NCBI GenBank assembly: GCA_039619475.1
Contig: CM077115.1
Location: 35,539,083-35,603,082 of the forward strand
Length of the DNA: 64,000 nucleotides
Reading direction: 5' to 3'
Origin: Icerya purchasi
Lineage: Eukaryota; Arthropoda; Insecta; Hemiptera; Monophlebidae
Shown: positions 1 to 11,543 of the stretch, piece after piece
How positions within the stretch are numbered: the stretch's first letter is position 1
Layout: each line of letters begins with the position of its first letter
Notes under the pieces: model-generated
Told to the model about the DNA's origin: nothing
The model's database searches: none
The model's input: only the letters and a program-made list of their open reading frames with translations
Position numbers and translations under genes: made by a program

Positions 1-11
1 ATTACTGTTCA

Positions 12-829
12 AGAAAATTCAGAGCAGCACATGAAGAAACTCACTCAAACTTCTACGATATAAGAGCAGGAGTACCTCAGGGCAGTGTCCTTGGACCCCT
101 TCTGTACGTGATGTATACACAAGATATACCTATGACTAAAGACACTACCACAGCTACTTTTGCCGATGATACGGCTATATTAGCAGTAAGTGACTCACAG
201 GTCGAAGCTACTGTGAACCTGCAGAAAGCTCTCGATAAAGTCACCAAATGGACCTGTGATTGGAAAATTAAGCTAAACGAACTTAAGTCAGTACACGTCA
301 TATACGCTCTCAAACAAATTGACAGCCAGCACTGTGTACCCGAATCCCACAGAGCTCATCTGCAAAATACTTAGGTATGCACCTGGACTCGAGACTCACC
401 TACAGAACACATGTCAAAAAGAAGGCAGATCAGATAAAACTCAAGATGAGGCAGTTATACTGGCTGATCGGTAGACGATCCACCTTGGATATCTACTGTA
501 AGCGACTCTTGTATCAACAAATTATCAAGTCTATCTGGACCTATGGCATACAAATCTGGGGATGTGCCAAAGAAAGTAATAGGTATATGATCCAAGCGCC
601 TCAAAACGTCATCCTTCGAGCTGTCGTTGATGCTTATCGCTACTCAAGGAACGATGACATCCATAGAGACCTCAACATGAAGATGATCGACGAAGTCATC
701 AAAGACTTTGCCATAACTCACGAGAAGCGGCTACACCAACACGTCAACGTGGAGGCAATACAGCTTCTCGACACCGAGCTAGACATCAGGAGGCTTAAAC
801 GCTTCAAACCACAGGATTTGGCCATGTAA
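12..829 (+). pseudogene. Jockey-type ORF2 C-terminal part (RT palm/thumb), frameshifted
   Basis: The frame open from position 12 encodes the second half of a LINE RT. It shows the motif GVPQGSVLGPLLYVMY (RT motif B) at about 66-116 and the catalytic FADD box around 162-173, where many relatives have YADD. The reading frame changes between about 350 and 377. It then continues as LGMHLDSRLTYRTHVKKK, followed by a thumb region with IWTYGIQIWGCA, and ends RRLKRFKPQDLAM. This order and ending are typical of the Jockey clade, which has no RNase H. Endonuclease and RT fingers are missing because of 5' truncation. The frameshift and truncation make it non-functional. Confidence 0.9.
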
Positions 830-1000
830 AGAATATATATGTACATACATATATAGTTTTGGACTGCAATCAATGGATATAATCCACTCATGTTCTACTT
901 ACTCGCTAAGTAACTTTTGTTAAAGGTAATAATTATTTAACTTACAATTAGTGTTAAGATTGTATTACTCAATTATAATAAATAAAAAAAAAAAAAAAAA
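12..1000 (+). mobile_element. 5'-truncated Jockey-clade LINE, copy 1
   Basis: Non-LTR retrotransposon cut off at its 5' end inside the RT domain. It runs through the ORF2 stop at 829, a short 3' UTR, an AATAAA-like signal near 980 and an A tail ending at 1000. The 11 bases attactgttca occur both at 1-11 and at 1001-1011, exactly flanking the body, which is the duplication expected from target-primed insertion. The duplication may extend left of the window. The sharp boundaries and A tail suggest a fairly young insertion, although the ORF carries a frameshift. Confidence 0.9.
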
Positions 1001-1011
1001 ATTACTGTTCA
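1001..1011 (+). repeat. Target-site duplication of Jockey copy 1
   Basis: attactgttca, identical to positions 1-11 and directly abutting the A tail. Confidence 0.85.
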
Positions 1012-1664
1012 GTTAATATCTTTTATGTTACATTTAATAGCAACAAATTTAGTAAATAACAAAAACTGTTCAGAGTTTACGTTATCGTGTAAATAAGAAT
1101 CACGGATAACATTTACTTAATTACAATTCTTTGGATATATTAATGACAATGGTATTTGTCCGTCTTTACAGTGGTTTACATTTTGCAATATTAATTTAAG
1201 ATTAGCCATAGTTAATGTTTAATTTTACTTTATTTACCATTTTTTTATGTAACGGACAATTATAAGAGAATGAGTTGTGGTTAATTCTGTGCCGATGTCT
1301 TACCTTTTTCCCGTTCGCGTGTACTGCAAGCATATGAAAAACAGTTGTTGCATTTTGTTTCTGTTAGTTCATCATTGAGTTTATACTTTTTCTTACTAGA
1401 ATCCATACTGCACTCATTCTTCACATGTCCAAAATGTAAACATTTTCGAATATAATCATAATTTCTACATTTAATCTAATTTATTACCATGTACCAGCGT
1501 TTATTAAATTGTGATACGAAATAGGATGAAGTTGCACAAAAACGCGTAATTTACCATTTTTAGTATTCATTAACGTTACTTTTATCGGATTATGCTCAGT
1601 TTTGTTGTTAATTGCCATACATATGTCAGATTCTGTGGTGGAAGTATAAATATCAACCATTCAA

Positions 1665-1702
<38 letters not shown>

Positions 1703-1809
1703 ATATACATATATACACTTGCATTCGAAATCGATCCTCTAGCGTTTTGTAACTGATCTTCTATGACACCTTGAACCATATATTTGCTATTAGTAGATTT
1801 CCATGTTTA
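1012..1809. other. AT-rich sequence without recognised gene
   Basis: No ORF with a recognisable motif on either strand. It contains the dinucleotide microsatellite listed separately. Confidence 0.6.
1665..1716. repeat. (AT)n-(GT)n compound microsatellite
   Basis: About ten AT units run directly into nine GT units and then into tata/cata variants. It accounts for the low-complexity tyrosine/isoleucine-rich translation on the minus strand here. Confidence 0.95.
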
Positions 1810-1957
1810 TAAAAACTGACTAGTCTCTATCCTCTTGGGTTTCTTTCCTGGGTTAATGGAAGGTCTATTGAACATGCGGTATTCAATAGTTCGTTGTAAT
1901 ATGATTTATAACAATGTCGGAATGTATAGTTACGCTGACGATTTATTAGTCATCTAA
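1810..1957 (+). pseudogene. Scrap of reverse transcriptase with a YADD box
   Basis: Starting at 1922 the plus strand reads M-Y-S-Y-A-D-D-L-L-V-I and then a stop. The YADD box (1931-1942) followed by a hydrophobic run is RT motif C. About 100 bases upstream, a reading PLGFLSWVNGRS resembles a decayed motif B (PQG...). No other part of the element is recognisable, so the clade cannot be named. It could be coincidental, but the combination and spacing favour a very old RT fragment. Confidence 0.4.
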
Positions 1958-3494
1958 AACGCATTGTGCGTGGTAAAATGGATATCATTCCATGTTCTAT
2001 GTCTACTCTTTTTTCATATTTTTTCCCCGACTAAGTGAAACACGTAGTTTTGCCATTTTTCAAAATGAGCTTCAATAGTACGAAACCGTTGACTACGTTA
2101 ACAGTGATATTACAAAAGAAAAGGAAAAGGAATGGAAAAAAAAAAAAAAACGAACAGCCGATGGTAATAAAAAAATGATTTGCAGTCTAATTATCAAGCC
2201 GGCGAAATGATTGGAAAAGGTAGAGTGGGGCTAGTATGGAAGCTGCTCTGCGAAAGACGATATAAGGGATGAAAAAACTTTTATAGTTTCATCGAAATTT
2301 AAATATGGCATAAAGTCTCTACATATATTTTGTTAGTGAACCGTCATCGACTGACAATAGCACAGTTTTCGGCTCATTAAATCGCGGCTTTCAAAGCACT
2401 GCTCCGCCTATACGGCTTATTTATTTTACTCCTTTAACCGTATAACAACCTTCTCTTCGACAGGAAGACCTCGCGCTTCCAGCCAGGAAGGGAAGAAGGC
2501 ACCACTCATTTCCGAGCATCATCTTGCTCGCGTGTGTTTATTTTGAAAAACTTGTGCCACGCGAGAACGAAGAAAAAATTGCAAATGTAAAAAATTTCAA
2601 ACAAAACGACAGGCCGAACGAGCGGTCGCCCGAGGGGGATATATTTGCATTTTTCACGCGTCGTCGATTCCTTTTGGAAGAAAAAAGAAAATTTTTTAGA
2701 TGTTTTTCTTTTTCCATAAAAAATAACGAGTATTTTCCATTTTCATCCACTCCGCGTAATGGATGCGCGTGTATTATGCGGCGAAAATATCATACGGCGA
2801 GCCTGGCGGTCGTCGAGAACAAGGTGAATCGGGCAGTAGCGAAAAACAGATCGGGGGGGGGGGCAGAGAAGGGGAATAGAATTATTGAAGGAATGAGAAA
2901 AGCGCACAACTACCGCTAACGACCTGCCGCAGAGTAAACAAGGCGAGCGACCGGCAGCCAGACTCTGTTGTTGCCGTTACATATTTTGAATACTGATTCC
3001 GTTCGCGGTTTCAAAAATGACTGCGCCAATGAAATTCGGCGAGTTTTTCAGCCGTTCGCAGTCGAATTTTAAATTGATATTTCTATTCCTGGTCGCTAGG
3101 CGCATTTTTCTTATTGATTAGAAATCTAGCCGATTTTGTTCCGGTAATTCCAAAAATCGGATCCGCGTACAGCAAACGACCAAAGCTGCTCTTTACCTAA
3201 CAGAGCAAAGAAATAACATTACACGTCAGTTGAATAATCGATTGCGCGGTATTTAAAAATCTCGAAATAATTTCTACGTTTTGCGGCTTTGCATTGTTTA
3301 ACTGTATTTCGATGATTAGGGAATTCCTAGAGAAGGAACAAAACAGTCCAAACTAATTGGAAATTCCAACGGTTGTCATTATACGTATGGCAAATGGAAA
3401 ACCCGTTGGCTGATTAGCGTAGAAAAATCCGTCAGTGTGCCGGTGAGAACGATCAAAAAATTATAATAATATCCCCCCTTGCCCCTTACGTGTT
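1958..3494. other. No recognised gene; GC- and CpG-richer patch
   Basis: The stretch around 2400-3000 is richer in CpG than its surroundings and holds an open frame at 2524-2919 (+, 131 codons). That frame is lysine/arginine-rich and low in complexity, matches nothing I know, and ends soon after an 11-G tract (2853-2863). I do not call it a gene. A conserved non-coding or promoter-like region is possible but unsupported. Confidence 0.4.
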
Positions 3495-3960
3495 TTTATA
3501 TTTGACTGCGGATGAGTACGAGTTCTATTAGTTTTCTTCACAGTTCGAACAGTTCCTTCGTATATCTTGATCGAATGGAATATTTAGGGCGCGCCGCTAA
3601 CCCAATTTTTAGCTAGTACATTAGCTATAGTGTTGGCTCCTTAATCTGGCATACCAAATGCTCTCCCCAGCCATTCAATAAAATAATTCATTATAATAAG
3701 AATATATCAGTTTCCTCTAGCAGTTACTTGAAACGACTCCGCTATATCTCAAGCGATACACTCGAATCGAATTACGCATTGTAAATTTTCATCCCATCAC
3801 GTGATCTAGTTATCGGTGGCCACTCTATTCATCTGGCAAACGTCACAGGTTCAACACAAATTTTCTGCATCTCTTCGTAGTCAGTAAAATCGTTCCAGTG
3901 TTTTTTTTGTTTTTTTTTGTTTTTTCGATTATTTCATTTATTCCTAAGTGACCTCTGAAT
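3495..3960 (-). pseudogene. Ty3/Gypsy integrase relic
   Basis: Read on the minus strand in several frames, this non-ORF stretch gives, in the right order, the parts of a Gypsy retrotransposon integrase. First comes an HHCC zinc-binding region: RGHLGINEIIEKT at about 3921-3958, then CDVCQMNR at about 3824-3847. The catalytic core start follows (FECIA, stop, DIA, with the first catalytic Asp at 3746-3748), then RGN.YILIIMNYF.EW, then TIANVLAKNWVS. Last is KTNRTRTHPQSN near 3500-3535, matching the usual KT..HPQSDG block. Multiple stops and frame changes show an old, dead copy. No Gypsy RT, gag or LTR was found nearby. Confidence 0.7.
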
Positions 3961-4046
3961 ATGTTCCATTATAGTACTTAAAGATATTTCTGACGCGTTA
4001 CACTTTTTCCGGTGCTAAATGTTGTACTCTGAATAGCTTCGGTTGA

Positions 4047-6499
4047 TTGAGGAAAAGTAAACGGTTTGCATACGTAAATTCTTCCAATCTCAATGGAAAA
4101 AGCTTGATTGATTTAATTATTGCGAAAGATGTTTCGGCTTCAACCATCCAGCATACCACTTCTTCTGTAGAACTTTCCGATCACTGTAGAATTAAGATTG
4201 TAATCCTTGGAGCAAAACACATAACAACTCCATCACAATGGTGTACTAACATTAGATTCCAAAATTCATTTCGATACATTAAATAAATTTAAGAATAATT
4301 TTTACATAGCTAAAAATAAGATAGAATTAAATAATCATGTTATTAACTTTCACGACTACTTCAGAGTTTCAATCGATCCGTGTAAATACAAAAAGATCAC
4401 ACTACTTTTAACGATTGGTGGACGACACCCATCCTTGATAACTTAAAAAAAAAGTATTAATAAAATAAGGAAAAAATATAATAGATCAATTCAGGCCAGT
4501 AAAAAATTAATTTATAAATTTTTATTAAGAGAATTAAATAGGAATTATCAAAATCTTAATTGAAAAAAACAAATTCGAAAATTGGAAAAATTTCATCGAT
4601 AATTCTAAAAGCTGGGGAAAACCATACAAAATTGTAACGGAAAAACCTTAAGAGCTATTTTAATTTCCCGCTATTAAAGTAAAAATTATGTAATATTAAC
4701 TAAACAAAAAGAGAAATGTTCAGCCCCCCTTGATTACTTCTTTCCCAGGAAAAAGGATAAATTAGATTATTTGACAGATTATACACCTAACGTAAATATG
4801 ATAACTATGATGCTGCTATTGGTTCCGATGAACTTAATTTAATTATTAATTCGATTAATACACGCAAGGCTTCTGTATCAGATATAACATTTCTAACGTA
4901 GTGGTTAAAATAATTCATGCAAAACACCCAACAATTTTTGGAAAACACTTTTTGCAAAAATTCCTTCTGTTACAAATGTGTTTCCGGATTTATGGAAAAT
5001 GGGAGAAATTAAATTAATTAATAAACCCAAAAAAAGGGATCTTTCTCTGTTTAACGGCTATCGACCTATAGCACTATTGAACTGTATCGGTAAAGTATTT
5101 GAAAAAGTAATTAACGTAAAATTACTTAACACTTAATTGAAACTAAACAACTCTTAAGTAATAACCACATCGGGTTTAAACGCGCTTGTTCACCAGAAAT
5201 GGCTGTTAGAAAACTCTTATGATATTATTGAATTAGCGCAAACCAAAAATTTATTCACTGTTATCATTATTTTTTATGTAAAATTTGATAATTGTAAACA
5301 TTCGACAATAATTTTGAAATTTTAAAATCTCATAAAGTCAATCCTGATTTAATTAAAGTAATTTACCACATTATCTAAAGAACTGCGGTGATCAAATCCG
5401 AAAGTTTTATTAGCAAGCGCAGTATATTATGCGGAGTGCCTTAGGGTCCTCAGATCAACACTCTGGAACGTATTATACTCGTATATTCATAAACAGATGG
5501 AAATATTTTGTTCGCGATATAATTACAATGCAGAATTTCATCAGTTTTGCTGATGATTTATGCTCCGTCGTTAAACTAAAAAAACGCAAGACAACGTTAG
5601 AGTTATCTGTAAAACTTTGGAAAAGCTTTTTCTTCACTGTGGTCTCGAATTTTCAATTGAAAAGACAAAAATTATGGTTACTGGTAACAAGAAAACCACG
5701 GAGGTGATTAACAAACTTAGCGTACTTAACTCGTTATATGATAAACCTATTCGAATTGTAAAGAATTTTAAATACCTCGGAGTAATAATAGATGATAGAT
5801 TTAAATTTAATAAACATGTAAACTACATAATAGATAAGGCGAACAAAATCTTTTATGTGCTATTAAAAATTCAGCCTAACTTAAGCGCGGCGTTAACTAT
5901 AACAACAGAGTGATAATGTATAACGGTGTTATTCGTGCGATTTTTAATTACTGCTCAAGTATTTATATCGCAAATATCTCTGTTTCTGCTATGAATAAAA
6001 TTTTAAAAATTCAGAGGAAGCTTCTTCTGAGTGTAGGCTCGTTATATAGATCGGTGTTGATGGCTGCGGCTCCTGTTGTCACTGGAATCCTTCCGGCTGA
6101 ACTGAACATGTACCATGCTGCCTGATTAGCAGAATACAAAATGTTCCGAATATCACCTTACCACTTGCTATATAGATCGCTACAAGTTTTCAACAACAAT
6201 TTTAACGTAAACTTACAATATGATAGTTTTACAAACATTAATAATTTTAATAAACACACCTGAAAGTAATTATTTGAAATATCTGGCAAGAAAGGTGGAA
6301 TAACACCGGAGTGATGATAGACTAACGTACAAAAATTATTATATGATATAAATGTAAGATTTAGGCTAAAGAATAAAAATTAATTTTTTTATAAGTCAAG
6401 CGTTGACGGGACACGGCAGTTTTGGTACTTACTTGGAACGATTTAAAATTACACCTTCTGACACATTTGTCATTTCTGTCGTCAACTTGGTGTTCTCGA
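4047..6499 (+). pseudogene. Decayed R1-like LINE ORF2, 5' part
   Basis: Remnant of a LINE of R1/R1-like type, in pieces over three frames. 4047-4286 carries the C-terminal end of an endonuclease (SLIDLIIAKD..., then LSDHCRI, the catalytic SDH box). About 5048-5127 gives FNGYRPIALLNCIGKVFEKV (RT fingers). 5130-5220 resembles the IGF.R...AV helix. 5546-5557 encodes FADD (catalytic). 5755-5850 encodes FKYLGVIIDDRFKFNKH, and 5910-6125 continues the thumb. At 6400-6460 TGHGSFGTYLERFKI leads towards the C-terminal zinc finger, which is interrupted at 6507 by a hAT element and resumes at 11544. Many stops and frameshifts make it long dead. Confidence 0.75.
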
Positions 6500-6507
6500 T
6501 GATACAC

Positions 6508-6524
6508 CAGTGGCGTAGCGTGGG
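6508..6524 (+). repeat. hAT left terminal inverted repeat
   Basis: cagtggcgtagcgtggg. The first 14 bases are perfectly inverted at 11530-11543, and two of the next three also match. Confidence 0.9.
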
Positions 6525-7709
6525 GGGTGCCGAGGGGGCCATGGCCCCGGGCGGCATACGAAAAGGGGCGGCGGCGAGCACCGCGATTTTTTAATTCAAA
6601 AATTTAAAAAAATCGATATATATACATATATATATAAAAATGAAACGGCGTATGTTTATGGCCGCAAAACCTGAAAAGTAGTGGATGGATTAACTTGAAA
6701 TTTTTACACAACTTTGCATTTCTATATGTATAAGAGTGTTTGTATAATTTCTTTATCCCTAAGTTTCTCCGGAAACGGAAAATTCTAAACGTTTTAAGGG
6801 ACGCGATCTATGATTTGTTTTCGGCATTATAGTGAAGAATTTCAGAAAAATGTATTGTGGCTGCACATGCGGGAGGCTCTGTAATTGCATAAGCGTGTGT
6901 AAATTAAGTACGCGGCGACAATTTACAATCAGTGATGAGATGAGTGACGGAGAATATATATGGATGGGAGACAGAGAAAGTGTGCAAGAACAGTTTCGTT
7001 GAAAGGAACTGATCATCATCGATGAGCTGCTAGAAAAAAAAAAAAAAATGTTTTTTATGACACTGTTCGTGATTTTGATGCGTAGAGTGCAGACAGGCAG
7101 GGTAATCGCCGCTCTGAATAACATTAAGATTTTTCTAGAAACATCGATGGCGCTATTTTTTATTAATTGTTACAAGTGTACTCGGTATTCGGTTAGAAAT
7201 AGTCGTGAGAGACATGATTTTATAAAGACCGGCAGTGCTTCGAGAAAATCGACGAGATGACGAATGTAATAAACTGAAGTTAGATTTACGATACCACGTG
7301 TTTGATTACGAGATTTTATTTTACATACATACTTATTTCGTCTAATATTATAGAATTTAACGGGTGTAAAGTACCGAAGTTTCTCTTGTGTAGATATTAT
7401 AGAAATTGTTACTATTTCATCTCTCACCGTTCTTCATTTTCCTTTCGTTCGCCTAATAGGTAAGTAATTAAGTTCAATTAAATTTATTTAAATAGATAAA
7501 TAAGTGCTTCCTTGTCAAATTTTATTTGTAAAGGTGATATTTCTGTACAAATGCACAAAAATAGTTGGTCAAATATTATACAAGTTGTAACTATTCATTT
7601 TCCAATATGTATAGTAGTTTTTATGTACAAAAATGAACAATAAATAACAATTTGTAACATTGTCAAACATGGCTTCTATGTGACGATGATCCCAACTCGA
7701 CGCCATTTT

Positions 7710-8147
7710 AGAAACAGGGCTGAGACTTGGTCGTTGAAAGTCAGGTCTATGAATCGTCTGGAGGCTTGCGAAATATGGTTAATGCGGAGAATGCTGCGTA
7801 TACCATGGATAGAAAAGGTTTCGAACGTAGAAGTAATGAAACGTGCCGGAGTAGAAAGAGAAATCATGGAGACCATTAAATCCAGGAAAGCTGCCTATCT
7901 GGGACATATTTTGCGAGGACAGAAATATGTAATTCCAAAACTAGTGATAACTGGCAGAATGGAAGGAAAACGGGGAATTGGGCGGAAGCGGCACTCATGG
8001 CTCAGAAATCTGTGTCAATGGAATGGAATTGAAGACGCGGAGACCATTTTCCGACTGGCGGTGACCGGCGGACTACGTGGACAAATGGGATAGTGATCGC
8101 CAACGCGCTATGTAGCGTACGGCACCCGAAGAAGAAGAAGAAGAAGA
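7710..8147 (+). pseudogene. 3' fragment of a GAA-tailed endonuclease-RT LINE
   Basis: The frame through 8093 encodes the C-terminal domain shared by a widespread arthropod LINE group. In order it shows ETWSLKVRSMNRLEACEIW, RRMLRIPWIEKVSN, SRKAAYLGHILRGQKY and GRMEGKRGIGRKRHSWL. It ends with a short ORF tail and a GAA repeat (about 8129-8147) in place of poly(A). This is the part just after the RT thumb, so the copy is strongly 5'-truncated. It lies inside the hAT element and therefore inserted after the hAT or was carried by it. I call the clade CR1/Daphne-like by resemblance only. Confidence 0.75.
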
Positions 8148-8677
8148 ACCTAATTCTATACAAATTGCATCTCTATCGCACAAGCTTATGCGTTAGAACT
8201 GGACCACAGCCGTCTAGCTTTACCAAGCTGCATTTACTGGTTTCGAGACGATTTAATTAGAATATTTTTGCAAAAACCATAAACAGGTGGGTTTTTATGT
8301 ATTAGGAGTGAAAACTATTTGTTTTAGGTGCTTACGCTTTAATCTTTTCTTTACGATGTGATAAAAGTTTTCTATTTTAGAACGTACAATGGCGACTAGG
8401 AATTATAAGATTGCTATTAAGTGAAATTAAAAGTATTTTTGTACACAAAAAGAAAACAAATGCTGTCATTTTAATGATTAGATATTGCTTACGATTGTTT
8501 TTTGCTTTACTTTTAAGTTGCAGTACATTCTGAAGGCTTAGAATTATATTTTACGTATTTTGTTTATATTTCCAATGATGATGATGTAAAAATCGATAGT
8601 ATTCTTATTGCTTTAAATTCTGCTATAAACTGAAATATAACATTTTTTAAAGTTATGCGATATTTTTGAGTCATGTT

Positions 8678-8732
8678 AGGCGGATTAAGGATTTACAGGG
8701 CGCGGGACTAATTTTGAATAAGGGGCCCCCTT
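8678..8732 (+). repeat. GC-rich segment resembling another hAT terminus
   Basis: ggcggattaaggatttacag followed by gggcgcggg...ggggcccccttc. It resembles terminal sequences of related hAT elements (ggcggatta-type ends with G/C runs). It sits 150-200 bp in front of the transposase start, where the left end of a 2.9-kb element would be expected. No matching right end or duplication was found. Confidence 0.35.
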
Positions 8733-8881
8733 CGAAGAAAAAATAGTAAAAAAAGCTCATTATCATACATGTGCAATATATCGGCAGTAAAAGTTTGCCA
8801 TAAAATTGTTTTTTTTTTATATATACTCGTATATATATAAACAATTTTTTTTTTTCTTTTATAGCACATCTCTAACTAAAT

Positions 8882-11421
8882 ATGAAAAGGACAAAAGAAA
8901 GTGGAGCATATTATCGGAATAAGAAGAAAGAAAAGGAGGGGAATATCAAGAAGAATGAAGGAGCTATATTGAAGTTTGTGAAACTTTTGGAGACGCCAGA
9001 GTCTACGCCAGGACCTTCAAGTGTGAGTTCTTCAGAGATTAGTGTTGTTCGAACTCAAGAAGTAGCTCAAATAGAACAAATAGCCGATACTGACGACTTG
9101 CAACCTTTGATTGATAGTACGAATTTGTCAGATTCAAATAGTTCTGCTGTGATTGCTGAAATTCCGACACCCAAACAAAATATTGATTTCAACGACATTG
9201 GGAAATGGCCTGAAAGTATAGATTCAAACATAAGGTTGCTATTGATACAGAGAGGTCCTGAAATTGTTCAACACATGAATACAGATTTCTCTGAAGAGCC
9301 AACAGTATCACCCACGGTTCAGTCAGACATGGACTCTACAACATCAAAAGTATTATCGAGGAGACGGTTGACTAGAGATTGGTTTTACCGGATATTGCCA
9401 AACGGCGAAAAAGTTTTACGCTCTTGGATGGCATATTGTCCTTCGAAAGCTTCATTGTTTTGCTTCTGTTGTCGTTTATTTGAAAATGCCAATCCATCAA
9501 ATGTGTCGAAATTTTACTCCACCGACGGATTTAATACTTGATGGAAATTAAATCCCAAGGTGGCTAATCATGAATTAAGTGCTCAACATAACGGAAAATT
9601 TTGCAAATGGAAGGAGTTGAAAAAGAAGCTTCGAAAAGAACAAATAATTGATAAAAAGGAACAAGAAATATTGTCAAAGGAAACCAAAAAATGGCATGAA
9701 ATTCTGACAAGAATGTTTGATATTATACAATTTCTGGAAAAACAAAATTTGGCGTTACGTGGCCACAGGGAAGATGACATAAGTACTAACAGAGGAAACT
9801 TTTTAGAATTGGTGCATCTTCTAGCAAAGTACGATCCTCAGAGAGCATTTAGTAAGGATAAAAATAGGCCAAAACATTTCTCTCACTTATGTGTCACCTC
9901 AAATTCAAAATGAGTTCATAGAAATTTTAGGAAAAAAAGTTCGCCAAGTAATTATAGTCGTGTCCAAAAGGCTAAATATTATTCCGTGATCTTTGACAGA
10001 ACCCCGGATATTTCCTACAAAGATCAAACAAGCCAAGCATTACGATATGTGATAATTGAAAACCACGAGGTTAGAGTAGAGGAATCTTTTATAGATTTCA
10101 TCGAAACGAAAACCAAAACTGCGGAAGGTATAAGTGACACGATAGTAAGCAAACTTAAGGCTGATGGGCTCGACATCATGAACTGTAGAGGGCAAGCTTA
10201 CGATAATGCTGCCACGATGGCTGGATGCCACACAGGTGTGCAACAGTGGATAAAGGATATCAATCCCAATGCCGAATTTGTTCCTTGCTCAAACCATTCA
10301 CTAAACCTAGTTTGCCTACATGCAGCTTCAGAGGAGGTAAATTCGATGACTTTCTTTGGTACGCTAAGAACGCTGCTACGCTTTTTTTTCTACGTCGACA
10401 CATCGGTGGGAAGTTCTTCTTTCAGCCACAAGAAAAAGTTTGAAGAGGGTTCAGGACACACGTTGGAGCGCTAGAGGGGATGCTGTAAATTCCATTAGAC
10501 ATCATTACAAAGAAACTTTAACTGCACTGAAAAAACTGATGGAAATGAAAGAAAGCTTGAACACACAGACAGATGCAGGAAGCTTATTAGTCGCTATGTA
10601 ATCATATTCGTTTTTATGTTACCTAGGCTTCTGGCAACCGGTACTGTGTGAAGTAAATGATGCTCAAAATAATTTTCAAACTGAGGGACTAAATATACAT
10701 CAATGTGCTCAGAAAATAAGTGCTTTACAGACTGCATTGGAAGAAAAGCGAGAGGAATTCGCGGATGACGCTTTAAGATATGCCAGAAGTTTATGTGAAA
10801 AGCTTGAAATTTCTTTTGAACCCTCAAGACGAATCAGTAGGAAGCATATATTTGACGACGGAAGTAAAGGTGTTGAGATATTGTTCAAAGAGGCGAACAA
10901 TGTTTTCTTCAATAGACGGAGTAATTGCTGAAATTCGAGAAAGATTCCAACAGCTGCAGAATCTAGCGCAAAAATATGATTTTTTAAGACCTGTAGTGAT
11001 ATTGAGCGTGGACGAACTTAACTTAAATCAAGCTCCTCAAGACATTAATAAAGAACAATTTCAACTTGAGCGCATACGTTTACGAGCTTTCGTAGCTACA
11101 ACAGACCCAGATTGTAAAAAAGAGCCCATTAAGTCCGGCTCTCTAGGTTTATTAAAATATATTATCGAGTCCAAACTTGAAGATAGCTCACCAAACATTG
11201 TCATAATGCTGAGAATTTTTTTAACATCTGCCATCAGTAATGCCAGTTGCGAGAGAAGCTTCTCTAAACTAAAGTTAATCAAAAATTATCTCAGATTGAC
11301 TATGTCCACGTTGAGGCTATCAAATTTAGCTATTCTGGCAATTGAATATGACATTCATATTGATATTGATAATTGTATAAAAGATTTTGCTATGAAAAAA
11401 ACACGCAATATACATTTTTAA
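8882..11421 (+). pseudogene. hAT transposase (TTF zinc finger, DUF4371, dimerisation domain), broken
   Basis: An N-terminal lysine-rich segment is followed by a TTF-type zinc finger region: RRLTRDWFYRILPNGEKV, then CPSKASLFCFCCRLF and HELSAQHNGKF (about 9360-9620). The DUF4371/RNase H-like core contains FDRTPDISYKDQTS (about 9990-10030, first catalytic Asp), GQAYDNAATMAG (second Asp) and PCSNHSLNLV (about 10285-10315). The C-terminal hAT dimerisation block reads SNASCERSFSKLKLIKNYLR (about 11237-11300), including the expected Glu. Breaks seen: a TGA at 9539-9541 with the same frame continuing, a frameshift pair around 9890-9985, a further shift after 10474, a stop near 10600, and frame changes near 10740-10930. 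The element could not move itself. Confidence 0.92.
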
Positions 11422-11526
11422 TTAATAAAAAAATTTAAAGCTGCTTTATTTGACTTACTCATTTTTGTGACTAATAATTAATATAGAGGGGGCGGCAAAT
11501 TTCCGGTCGGCCCCAGGCGGCGAAAG

Positions 11527-11543
11527 CCTACGCTACGCCACTG
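11527..11543 (-). repeat. hAT right terminal inverted repeat
   Basis: Reverse complement reads cagtggcgtagcgtagg. It is followed at once by the 8-bp duplication tgatacac. Confidence 0.9.

Larger units (their letters stand above)
6508..11543 (+). mobile_element. hAT DNA transposon, DUF4371/zinc-finger MYM type
   Basis: The 5036-bp unit begins cagtggcgtagcgtgggg and ends with the inverted complement of the same 14 bases (cagtggcgtagcgt). It is flanked on both sides by the identical 8-mer tgatacac (6500-6507 and 11544-11551). An 8-bp duplication and CAG-type ends are diagnostic of hAT elements. The decayed transposase lies at 8882-11421. The 2.3 kb left of it is non-coding and includes a foreign LINE fragment (7710-8147), so the original element was probably shorter, near the 3 kb usual for this group. 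It is inserted in the C-terminal part of an R1-like LINE, and is therefore younger than it. Confidence 0.92.

Noticed and set aside
1582..1779. Minus-strand ORF rich in Tyr/His/Ile
   Set aside because: Produced by the AT/GT microsatellite.
2524..2919. 131-codon plus-strand ORF in a CpG-richer patch
   Set aside because: Lysine/arginine-rich low-complexity translation, runs beside a G tract, no motif, and an overlapping antisense frame of similar quality. Not enough to call a gene.
6640..6720. Segment cgtatgtttatggccgcaaa... resembling a motif common in insect repeats
   Set aside because: I could not connect it to a defined element or find a second copy in the window.
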